Source of the DNA: Thalassiosira profunda
Lineage: Eukaryota; Bacillariophyta; Thalassiosirophyceae; Thalassiosirales; Thalassiosiraceae
NCBI GenBank assembly: GCA_036939355.1
Contig: JALLAP010001196.1
Coordinates: forward strand, 1 to 14,441
Reading direction: 5' to 3'
DNA length: 14,441 nucleotides
The position numbers and the translations under genes were made by a program. Below are positions 7,728-14,441 of this stretch, piece after piece. The stretch's first letter is position 1, and each line of letters begins with the position of its first letter. A model generated the notes under the pieces. The model did no database searches. It was not told the DNA's origin and saw only the letters and a list, made by a program, of their open reading frames with translations.

Positions 7728-8471
7728 ATGACGGCGGCGGCTGTGTCTGCTAATACCACTATCGACATTGTCAGCCAATGCAGGCAACATAGCGATAGTG
7801 GCCGGAAACACCGGCTGCAGGTGGAGCTCCAGGAGGAGCATACTACGTGCGGCATTTGCGCAACAAATTTTTCTACGAATGTGAGAAGTAGCGACGAGAA
7901 TGAAAGGTCTTGTCTACCAGTGCTTAGCTCTTCCCAGGCCAAATGCGATCATTACTTCTGTCACGGTTGCATTCTGAAGGAGCAGATGAGAATTGCAGAA
8001 CAAACAAATGGAAATATCCCAAAGTGGATCAAGTGCATGTATTGCAAGGAACGAACAGCATTTTGTCCGGAAAAGCCGAAGTACCACTCTATGTTGATAG
8101 GCTTGTTGCAATCAGTACATGAATGCAAAACTGGCCTGAACGGTAGAAACGGGGCATGGGCGACGCTTGACGATGGACATAAAAAATGTGGCGTGTGCAC
8201 TGAAGAATTCTCGGTGGCAAGGGGCAGCGAAGAAAGTCCATTGGTGAGGACCAACCTTCCTGTGCTGAGCTCGTCTAAAATATGCGACCACTGGTTCTGC
8301 CATGGTTGCATAGTGAGGGAGCAGGTGCGAATTGCTCGCGAAAACAATGGGGTGGTCCCGAAGTGGATCAAATGCATGCATTGCCGAGAGAAGACAGCCT
8401 TTTGTCCGGAATCACCAAAGTATCACAGGCTGTTGATCAACTTGTTAGATAGTGCAATTTGTGAGTGTTGA
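7728..8471 (+). CDS. Tandem RING-like zinc-finger protein
   Basis: From the ATG at 7728 this is a 247-residue protein with two RING-like domains. Finger 1 uses C41, C44, C73, H75, C78, C81, C103 and C106; finger 2 uses C154, C157, C186, H188, C191, C194, C216 and C219. Both have the spacing Cx2C-x28-CxHx2Cx2C-x21-Cx2C, a C3HC4 arrangement, and both continue into an FCPExPKYH motif. RING proteins usually act as E3 ubiquitin ligases by recruiting E2; whether this one does is unproven. The two 80-residue units have equal length and are clearly duplicates. Codon use is AT-richer than in most neighbours. The frame is open upstream to 7650 without an ATG, so an exon joining it to the AT-hook gene is possible. 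Its stop lies 82 nt from that of the convergent CENP-S gene. I associate such proteins with large families in Thalassiosira genomes, from memory only. Confidence 0.8.
   Translation: MTAAAVSANTTIDIVSQCRQHSDSGRKHRLQVELQEEHTTCGICATNFSTNVRSSDENERSCLPVLSSSQAKCDHYFCHGCILKEQMRIAEQTNGNIPKWIKCMYCKERTAFCPEKPKYHSMLIGLLQSVHECKTGLNGRNGAWATLDDGHKKCGVCTEEFSVARGSEESPLVRTNLPVLSSSKICDHWFCHGCIVREQVRIARENNGVVPKWIKCMHCREKTAFCPESPKYHRLLINLLDSAICEC
7848..8087 (+). repeat. Internal duplication, copy 1 (RING-like unit)
   Basis: 240 bp encoding Cys41 to His120. It is directly repeated, at both protein and DNA level, at 8187-8426 with no length change. The strongest DNA similarity surrounds the PKWIKCM segment. Confidence 0.82.
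8187..8426 (+). repeat. Internal duplication, copy 2 (RING-like unit)
   Basis: 240 bp encoding Cys154 to His233, the second copy of the unit at 7848-8087. All eight zinc ligands are kept in both copies. Confidence 0.82.
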
Positions 8472-8553
8472 ATAGATATTTCCTTCTGTCCTCGTGCTCT
8501 CAGCTCGGTGTCTTTTGCAACAAATGTTGCATCCCGCCCAGTGCAAGATCGTG

Positions 8554-9567
8554 TCAATCGTCTTCGGTCAAATCGATGGCCATGCTGTCATCATCATCTC
8601 GACCCCCCACTCCGCCCTTTGACAGTTTGCCCTCCCCGCCTGCGCCATCCAAACTCTCCTCGGAATCCGACAGGTCGCCTCCTCCCCTGCCGCTGCCCCT
8701 CCCTCCCTGCGACGCCCGCACCTTGGAATCGGCCGCGCGAATGTCGAACTCGACGTCGTCGCTGCTGCTTCCTCCATCCTCCTCAGTACCCTCCTCGGTG
8801 TCCTCCTTGGCAATAAAACTCTCCAGGTCGCTCCCGCTGTCGTTTGTTCCACCGAGGAAGGACTTTTTCTGCTTGGCCTTTCGGCGCTCCTCGTTCAGCG
8901 CCTTGCGGCGCAGTTTGAGCGGATCGTCGTCGCTGTCCGATGCCTCCGACGAAGACGACGACGGTGGAGGGATGCCCTTCTTTCCCTTCTTCGCCTTTGC
9001 TTTCGATTTGGAGGTGGATCGTCGGGATTTGTTGTTGCCCTTGCCCCAGCTGCCACTTCGTTTGCTCGCCGACACTCCGCTGCCATTGTTTTTCCTCGCG
9101 GATCCGTCGGCGCTCCTCGACCGCGACCGCGCCCCCGCCTTTCTCGGTGCCTTGGTCGCCTCGCAGTACCGGTCCGGATCCTCCTCCATCGCCCTCTTGA
9201 GCTCGGCGAGCATCCCCTTCCGGTCCTTCCGCGCCATCAGCAACACATCTTCCGTTTTTACCGTCTGCCGCCGGGCGTGCTTGGAGAAGGCCACGAGGTC
9301 GTTCGCCATCAGAGTTGTCGAGTAGTGGTACGCCAGATCGGTGAGGGCGGCGACGGCCTCCTTGCTCGTTGCAAAGGCGGGGCCGCCCATGTCTCCGCCG
9401 AGTCCGTCGCCGCCATCACCAGAAGAGGTGGTGTCCAGCTGCCGGCAAATCTTGCCCACATGCAAATGAAGAGCCGATCGGACGTCGCGAACGAGGGCCT
9501 CGTCGACCTCGCGATCGCTGTCGTCCTCGGAGGAGGACGAGGAGGAGGCCACGTCATTGAGCTCCAT
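8554..9567 (-). CDS. CENP-S/MHF1 histone-fold protein with long tail
   Basis: A 337-residue intronless protein. Residues about 25-125 match the CENP-S (MHF1, APITD1) histone fold: the segment DLVAFSKHARRQTVKTEDV (90-108) closely follows the animal sequence around 'FARHAKRTTINTEDV', and is followed by the expected LLMAR. Known CENP-S pairs with CENP-X, binds DNA with FANCM in fork repair, and sits in the inner kinetochore with CENP-T/W. A Gly/Asp loop (49-63) lies between the first helices. The tail of about 200 residues far exceeds that of animal CENP-S (about 140 residues in total): an RS-rich basic part (146-200, likely nuclear signal KAKAKKGKKG), Ser/Asp stretches that look like CK2 sites, and a final AIDLTEDD that fits a SUMO-interacting motif. 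It converges with the RING-like gene. The plus-strand frame over it is a shadow. Confidence 0.86.
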   Translation of the reverse strand: MELNDVASSSSSSEDDSDREVDEALVRDVRSALHLHVGKICRQLDTTSSGDGGDGLGGDMGGPAFATSKEAVAALTDLAYHYSTTLMANDLVAFSKHARRQTVKTEDVLLMARKDRKGMLAELKRAMEEDPDRYCEATKAPRKAGARSRSRSADGSARKNNGSGVSASKRSGSWGKGNNKSRRSTSKSKAKAKKGKKGIPPPSSSSSEASDSDDDPLKLRRKALNEERRKAKQKKSFLGGTNDSGSDLESFIAKEDTEEGTEEDGGSSSDDVEFDIRAADSKVRASQGGRGSGRGGGDLSDSEESLDGAGGEGKLSKGGVGGRDDDDSMAIDLTEDD

Positions 9568-9860
9568 TGATATTGGTCGATGTTGATGTGAGCGCTGAGC
9601 GAGGTTGTGCGGGGGAGCAAAGGAAGGGGGGAGGGAGAGGAGGCGGATACGTCGTAGTAAGTACGTATCCTACGATGGCTAGCTATTGTATCTAGCTTGG
9701 ACCTTGCTTGGAGCTTTCTCTGTTGCTTGCAGCGACGGGTCGTTAGCTTTCGAAGTACTCCTACCCGGTCGGCGCCTGGCCCCAGACTCGCCGGGTCAGT
9801 TGCGTTAGTTGAGAGTTGCATTCAGTGTTATGTTGCGTAGTCTTCGCTAGCGTTTAGAAG
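9568..9860 (-). promoter_or_regulatory. Upstream region of the CENP-S gene with hairpins
   Basis: These 293 nt separate two minus-strand genes and should hold the CENP-S promoter and the 3' end of the hydrolase gene. Just upstream of the start the plus strand is purine-rich (9610-9642), followed by a cluster of short inverted repeats. No gene is seen. Confidence 0.4.
9645..9696. repeat. Cluster of short inverted repeats
   Basis: GGATACGT (9645-9652) pairs with ACGTATCC (9663-9670) across a 10-nt loop, and GCTAG (9678-9682) pairs with CTAGC (9692-9696). CGTAG and CTACG inside the first repeat offer an alternative pairing. It lies about 80-130 nt upstream of the CENP-S start codon. Confidence 0.65.
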
Positions 9861-11481
9861 TCAAGGGCGAATGTCAGGGTGATCATTGCTCGACAAACTT
9901 CTTCTGGCACTCCCCAGGTTGCGAACCGACCGAAGCCTATTGCGGAACTTGGTAGCCAGGTTGTTTTTGTTCGAGATGCCATATATTTGCTTGACAACCT
10001 TCTTCTGGCACTCCTTCTCGATCCAGCCCAGCTCCCTCCGCAGCGCCTCGCTCAGCTCGTTGCTGTTCAAGATGTTCCAGTGATCGCTTCTCACGGCAGA
10101 ATAACGACTCTCGATGCCCAGTCCTTTTAGCATCTCGGAGTATTGAGGCGAGCAGAAGAAAGTATCCAAGAGATTGAGACCAAACATCTCATTCTCACAG
10201 CCCACAAAAAGGTGCGGTACCGCTGGGCTGCGGTCGCAAGTGTGGATCGGCGATGGGACAGAAGGGGCTGACGGACCAAAGACAGATTTCACCACTTGGT
10301 TGGTGAGCCAGGTGGGGGGACTGGATTTTGCGGTTGTTGATGTTGGTTCTGCGTCGACCATTGATGATTGCCGGGATAGGTGGCTGGATGCCTCCGAGGG
10401 TGATAGCGACGGCAGCGACGACGAAGACGGCGATGTGGCTGGGGTTGACGACGACAGCGAAGAAATCTTCCTCGACAGCTCTTCGTGACTTGATTTGGTC
10501 GACAGCACTGGCGAAATGTACAGCATCGAATCGCAGTGCTCGTGCGGCGGTGGCAGGTTCCGCTCCTTCCACAGCTGAGGTTGTTGCGTCACCATCGCGG
10601 CCACATGTCCTCCAGACGAGTATCCGCCAAAGACGAACAGCCTTCTCGATGACTCCGCAGTGCGTTGCAGTCCNCACATGTCCTCCAGACGAGTATCCGC
10701 CAAAGACGAACAGCCTTCTCGATGACTCCGCAGTGCGTTGCAGTCCAAGCTTCGCCTCGTTGGCATGTAGCCACGCCAGCGCGTCCATCACATCCGTCTG
10801 CATCTCCTCAAAGCTCGCGGCGCCGACCCCTCCAATTTCCATCAAGAATATCCCCGCGACCAACAGCATTGCAAAAGCAGTAGCCTGGCCCAGGTGGAGA
10901 TTCTCCCCCGTCACGTGCGTGCCGGCCATTATTTCTCCCAGTGCATACCAGAGGGTTTCGCCCAAGGTTGCATGCATCAGTGCGGTCAACAGCGCCGCCA
11001 TGACGACGATGAAAAGCAACGTCAGGAATGTGAAGGTCTGCATAAAGCCCCCGCGATGCCGAATCTGCAAATATCGAGGAGTTGTTGGAAGGGTAAGAAA
11101 TGCACGAGGTTCGATTTAGAGTTGCCAAGTGCACCAACTGAAACTCACGCAGACGCAGACATATCCCAGCTCGGCCACCGCTCTCGGTCCGCTCGAATTC
11201 CACCAGCTAGTCCCCCCATAGACGAACAGACGGTGGCCCAACCACGCCGATCCCACCACCAACGCCACCACCGGGGGCTCCCCTTCCCCTGTACTGTTAG
11301 TTGCAGCGCCGTCGGAGGTTTTGAGCGCCCGCTTCCTCGCGGCGACGGCCTCGGACGAGGGGCGATAAACATCGAGGCTCTGCTCGAACAGAGTCGAGGT
11401 CGTGTAGTGGTGCCGCTCCATCCGCGGGCGGGGGCGCCTCCGGAGGGAGTGGACGGCGTCGGTGGCGAGGGTGAGGAGCAT
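9861..11481 (-). CDS. Membrane-inserted alpha/beta-hydrolase (esterase-like)
   Basis: Exon 1 is 11481-11149, the intron 11148-11065, and exon 2 11064-9861. Exon 2 holds an assembly fault: one N flanked by identical 72-bp copies. Counting the copy once brings both parts into one frame and gives about 487 residues. Landmarks in order are VYGGTSWWNSSG (87-98), an HGGxW-like oxyanion loop with Tyr in place of His; strand YVCVCIRHR across the exon junction; two hydrophobic spans at about 118-141 and 170-189; helix DVMDALAWLHAN; the nucleophile elbow GYSSGGH (Ser236); a Ser/Pro-rich insert; a possible acid at GCENEMFG; and SDHWN carrying the likely catalytic His. The fold resembles carboxylesterase and isoprenylcysteine methylesterase families; the substrate is unknown, probably lipid or membrane-linked. 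The chosen start (11481) leaves only 237 nt to the divergent plastid gene. Met21 is a possible alternative. Confidence 0.8.
10602..10746. repeat. Exact 72-bp direct duplication around a single N (assembly gap)
   Basis: Bases 10602-10673 and 10675-10746 are identical and are separated only by the N at 10674. The copy encodes the hydrolase nucleophile region. Removing 73 nt restores the reading frame, as expected if two overlapping contigs were joined end to end with a placeholder N. Confidence 0.94.
11065..11148 (-). other. Spliceosomal intron, 84 nt (hydrolase gene)
   Basis: On the minus strand it runs from GTGAGT to TTGCAG with phase 0. Joining the exons yields the continuous beta-strand segment GYVCVCIRHRGGF expected after the oxyanion loop of an alpha/beta-hydrolase. 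Confidence 0.87.
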
Positions 11482-11718
11482 GGGAGGCGAATGGCTTGTG
11501 GGGAGAAGCTGAGGAGCGGAGGCGCCTTTTGGGCTGACGTACCATACTGAGTTCCACCGTTGAAAATGCTCACAACCACAATACAATACCACAACTTGTG
11601 TTTGCAAAAAATGCATTCCTCCGCACCCCCCGCGGCCCTGTGCTGGCGGCAGCCCTCCTTGCGTTCTGCGGCGGCTGTTCCCTCCCCGCCACGCCACATC
11701 TTGTGCTCACTATTAGCA
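11482..11718. promoter_or_regulatory. Compact divergent promoter region
   Basis: 237 nt lie between the hydrolase start (-) and the plastid protein start (+). The frame of the plastid gene stays open upstream to an ATG at 11560, which would shrink the spacer to 78 nt, but the downstream ATG gives a proper signal peptide. A CACAACCACAATAC stretch lies at 11571-11584. No clear TATA box is seen. Confidence 0.45.
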
Positions 11719-12980
11719 ATGGCGACATCCTCCGCGATCCCTGCGGCCCTCGCGGCCCTCCTCCTCCTCCTCGCGGACGCCGATGCCTTCTCCAAGCTCG
11801 GCGCGGGCGTCGCCAGCCCCGTGACGCGGCTTCGTCAGCACGTCGGTGCTGGCGGCATGGCCGACACTCGAGACCCGGATGCGTACGCCGACGAAGATCC
11901 GCGCAAGAGCATCTCGGCGGCGCCTTCCTTCGAGGAATATCTGAAGTCGCGCGCCGCCGAGACGGGCGGCGCTGCTCCCGCCGCGGTCCCTGTTGCTGCA
12001 GCCTCGAGTCCTGTGACGGAGAGCGCGGCATCGAATGCGGCCGCCTCGGTTGGATCCGGAGACGTGGACGCTGCATCGGCGATTGCCACCCTCGAGGCCT
12101 CGCAAACCAAAATGGTCGCGGACATCGCCGCGGCCATCCCCGACTTGGCCGTCAAGCCCGACGCCAGCATCTCCGGTGACTTTTCCATCGGCGGCGGGGC
12201 GGTCAAGCTCGATGCCAGCGATGCCCCCGGCCCCGCGAATGTGGCGTGGCTCTCGGACTTGTGCGTCGATGGCCTCCTCTCGAGTTTGACCATCTACAAC
12301 GGCCCGCTGACGGACGTGCCCCACCTCATCTCGCGGTGCGCCGTCAAAGACGGCGAGGTCAAATTCTTCCTCGACTTTCGGCCGCGGGCGTACGGCGCCT
12401 ATGATTTGACAGATGCCGAGCGTAGTCCGGACGCGCTTGGACGGAAATCTTTTGAGTACTCGGGGGCGCGGAAGGACTTTGATACCAAGTTTGGGACCGA
12501 AGAAGTAGTGGCGTTCTTCGGGGAAATACGGAGCAAGCTCGAGGGGGCAACGGACAATCCGGGATTGGGGGACGAGTCGCTTCCGGAGGCGGAGAAGGTG
12601 ACGCGGGGTCCGATGTGCATTGATGTTACAATGCCTTTGAGGTACGTGTGCAGTCGCTTGGCACTGCCATTCCTCTGTCATCCATTGGTGATATGCTCAC
12701 ATCGTGTCTATCCTCCAGCGCCGGTAACATTGGCACAATCCAATCGGCCCGCGAAAAGGCGGCCTCCCTCTGGCTCTCCTGGGCGACGGACGATTCCCAC
12801 GCCCACCGTCCGGGCGCCCCCATCAACTCGCAATACGTGTACGATTCGAAGTACAAGATCAACGCGTACGGTGCCCTGTTGGACGTGTACGTGGACATGT
12901 TCGGGCAGAGCGACGGCGAGAGGTTGGCGGCGGCGGACAGTGGACCGATCGACGATGCCTACGTCGGCGGCGGGAGCTAA
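11719..12980 (+). CDS. Plastid-targeted RCC reductase/bilin-reductase-like protein
   Basis: Exon 1 is 11719-12641, the intron 12642-12718, and exon 2 12719-12980, giving about 394 residues. The start was chosen because the protein then opens with a signal peptide (core IPAALAALLLLL) ending ADA, with Phe24 at the next position: the diatom bipartite plastid presequence, with a basic transit part (FSKLGAGVASPVTRLRQ). An Ala-rich linker extends to about 170. The conserved part includes YNGPLTDVPHLI (193-204), then FFLDFRPRAYGAYDL, and after the intron AREKAASLWLSWA and YDSKYKINAYGALLD. This order resembles red chlorophyll catabolite reductase, a member of the ferredoxin-dependent bilin reductase fold: LN-x-TDxPHF, the LDL-PR-DL strand, a WL helix and a C-terminal RD-x-IK segment. 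The assignment rests on remembered patterns and is tentative. Known RCCR reduces a chlorophyll breakdown product in the plastid using ferredoxin. Confidence 0.72.
12642..12718 (+). other. Spliceosomal intron, 77 nt (plastid protein gene)
   Basis: It runs from GTACGTG to a pyrimidine-rich CTATCCTCCAG. Splicing is phase 2 (AG + C gives a Ser codon) and joins the strand MCIDVTMPL to SAGNIGTIQSAREKA. Without it the frame runs into unrelated low-complexity sequence. Confidence 0.9.
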
Positions 12981-13086
12981 ACGGGCGCTTGTTGACGAAT
13001 GCAACAATTGGCGGCTGGGAACGCTCGGGTGAGAAATCAGGAATGTGGTGATATGAGAAAAAAAGGAAGTTGCACATTGACTTGAA

Positions 13087-14441
13087 TCAAACGATGTGCC
13101 ACAAATCCACGCCCTCTGCCCGTCCTATGGATACCACGTTGCTCTCCAGCGCTCCATTTGTTCGGTACATCGCCACGCACACCACCACTGGCAATTGCCG
13201 CAGTACCTCTGGATCGATCGCGTCCACTCTTTTCTTCTTTGGATTGCTGTTTACCTTTGGCTTTGGTGGTGTGCCGCTCTTCTCGTCTGGTTGATCTATC
13301 TGCGCCTTCTTTGATGCAACGTCAAAGGTGTTATCTTCGCATTTCTTCTCGATGCGCCCAAACGTCTCTTTCGCAGCGCCCCTCGCCAGCTCCGAGAAGT
13401 GCAATATGGGTATCCTCAGGCCCAACACTGGATTGTCGTAGCACTTTACCTGCTCAATCTTCTTCTTGTCCACGTCCACAAAGCAAACCACCTTCTTGGC
13501 CACCTTCGGACTCAATGCTTTGACGAAATCTTTTCCGTCCCGTCCAGCGCCCCACACGGCAAACCCCTTTGACCAGCATGCACAATTGCCGGCGCTGGAA
13601 TTGCCATGGTAAACAATGTCCTCCCACGCCTTTGCGCGCAGTCTCAGCAGGAGTTTGCGGGGCGTGCTTGAGCTCTGAGACATTCCCGAGCGATGCCGAT
13701 AGGATACCAAAGGGGTGTGGCTGCGATGGAGGTACAGCCTCCCTCCGGCGCGCAAATGGGCGTAGAAAAAGCGGGTATCCTCCGCCAATCGGAGCGTGTC
13801 AATCTGCTTCTCACTTTGACCTGGTTGATTGAGCTTTCTCTTTGATTTGCCCTTTGTTGCAGTGTCCGTTGCTGTCGTTGCACTGATCTCCGATGGGTGA
13901 ACCAATCGGTATAATTGCTTTGCATCTGCATCCTCCTTCTTTGCATCTTTGCTCTCATCACATTTGCTTGGCTCTGTTGCATTCTCGTTGCGTTCTGGTT
14001 CAATTCTGACTTTCTTTGATGGATTCATCTCTTCTGTTTCAGAGGAAGGCGCCTCTAGGTATCCTCCCAGATGCTCAAACCATTCCCTCGACATGCACCA
14101 CGTGGGCTGCAACAGAGTGCACTCCCGAAATTGCTCCAGATACAACCTCTCATCGCTCAACGAATTGGCCCATTTGGCATAATGCTCGGTGGCATCCGCG
14201 GGGATGCGCTCGAACTGACATCCCACCAGGGTCTTCCGCCGGTCGGTTGCGGGAAGGGCCAGCATGGCGCAGATTTGCTCGGCGATCCGCGTGCGATGCA
14301 CGACGTCGTCGCTGTCGAGGAGCATGAGAAAGTGCCCGCATTCTTCGCCTTCCAGCTTGGACTCGTCGTTTGCTGTTCTATCTCGTTTGTACTGTCCTCG
14401 CAACTTAGCGGCCTGGTTGCGAGCATATCCCGCCCCTCTGG
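13087..14441 (-). CDS. B3GNTL1/QTGAL-like glycosyltransferase, N terminus off the window
   Basis: The frame is open through the right edge, so the N-terminal part of the GT2-type domain is missing. Visible parts follow human B3GNTL1 in order: RGAGYARNQA (14439-14410), LMLLDSDDV (the metal/UDP-sugar site, DSDD at 14305-14316), GCQFERIP, ATEHYAKWANSL, LQPTWCMSREWF, EDTRFFYAHLRAGG (probable catalytic-base region), then the second domain with FAVWGAGRDGKDF, VVCFVDVDKKKI, RIPILHF, LPVVVCVAM and a C-terminal LWHIV. B3GNTL1 is now known in vertebrates as QTGAL, which galactosylates queuosine at the wobble base of tRNA-Tyr; the role here is inferred from homology only. Two low-complexity charged insertions are absent from the animal protein: about 90 residues before EDTRFF and about 60 after RIPILHF. 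They might in part be retained introns, but both keep the frame. It converges with the plastid gene, 106 nt apart. Confidence 0.83.
   Translation of the reverse strand, partial: RGAGYARNQAAKLRGQYKRDRTANDESKLEGEECGHFLMLLDSDDVVHRTRIAEQICAMLALPATDRRKTLVGCQFERIPADATEHYAKWANSLSDERLYLEQFRECTLLQPTWCMSREWFEHLGGYLEAPSSETEEMNPSKKVRIEPERNENATEPSKCDESKDAKKEDADAKQLYRLVHPSEISATTATDTATKGKSKRKLNQPGQSEKQIDTLRLAEDTRFFYAHLRAGGRLYLHRSHTPLVSYRHRSGMSQSSSTPRKLLLRLRAKAWEDIVYHGNSSAGNCACWSKGFAVWGAGRDGKDFVKALSPKVAKKVVCFVDVDKKKIEQVKCYDNPVLGLRIPILHFSELARGAAKETFGRIEKKCEDNTFDVASKKAQIDQPDEKSGTPPKPKVNSNPKKKRVDAIDPEVLRQLPVVVCVAMYRTNGALESNVVSIGRAEGVDLWHIV

Noticed and set aside
8465..9325. Plus-strand Ser/Pro/Leu-rich frame of 286 residues
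   Set aside because: It is the mirror of the CENP-S gene and the serine runs come from antisense of acidic codons.
10602..10746. A genuine tandem duplication in the hydrolase gene
   Set aside because: The copies are perfectly identical, sit exactly against an N, and break the frame, so a missed contig overlap is far more likely.
10328..11119. Plus-strand frame across the hydrolase gene
   Set aside because: It contains the N and the duplicated segment and shows no domain; the minus strand has hydrolase motifs and a supported intron.
11713..12681. Minus-strand frame of 322 residues opposite the plastid gene
   Set aside because: The plus strand has a signal peptide, an ASAFAP-like site, a supported intron and domain motifs; the antisense product is Arg/Gly-rich.

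Overview
The window is nuclear DNA from a photosynthetic protist, most likely a centric diatom related to Thalassiosira. The evidence is compact genes with sparse GT-AG introns of about 77-84 nt, very short spacers, GC-rich codon use, and a plastid presequence that places Phe directly after an Ala-x-Ala signal-peptide cleavage site. Tandem RING-like genes of a kind I associate with Thalassiosira, and a secreted poly-lysine protein, also fit. The taxonomic placement is inference from features, not a database match.

Eleven protein-coding genes occupy about 14.4 kb, largely as alternating convergent and divergent pairs. From the left: an SDR oxidoreductase (+, one intron, broken by a one-base frameshift); a basic protein built on 11-residue repeats (-); a proline-rich four-TM protein (+); a probable Golgi type II glycosyltransferase (-); a secreted lysine-rich protein (-); an AT-hook protein (+) followed at once by a double RING-like protein (+); a CENP-S/MHF1 histone-fold protein with a long tail (-); an alpha/beta-hydrolase with a membrane insertion (-, one intron, interrupted by an assembly artefact at an N); a plastid-targeted RCCR/bilin-reductase-like protein (+, one intron); and the C-terminal part of a B3GNTL1/QTGAL-type glycosyltransferase (-), which runs off the right edge.

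The genes do not form one pathway. Loose themes are secretion (the glycosyltransferase and the lysine-rich protein are tandem), chromatin and ubiquitin (AT-hook, RING-like, CENP-S), and plastid tetrapyrrole metabolism (RCCR-like). No tRNA, rRNA, transposon or CRISPR array was recognised.

The items most worth a second look are the QTGAL-like gene in a non-animal, the CENP-S homologue ending in a SUMO-interacting motif, the secreted lysine-rich candidate for silica biology, the plastid RCCR-like protein, and the 11-mer repeat protein. Two quality problems matter for gene models: an exact 72-bp duplication around the single N at 10674, and the one-base shift in the SDR gene.
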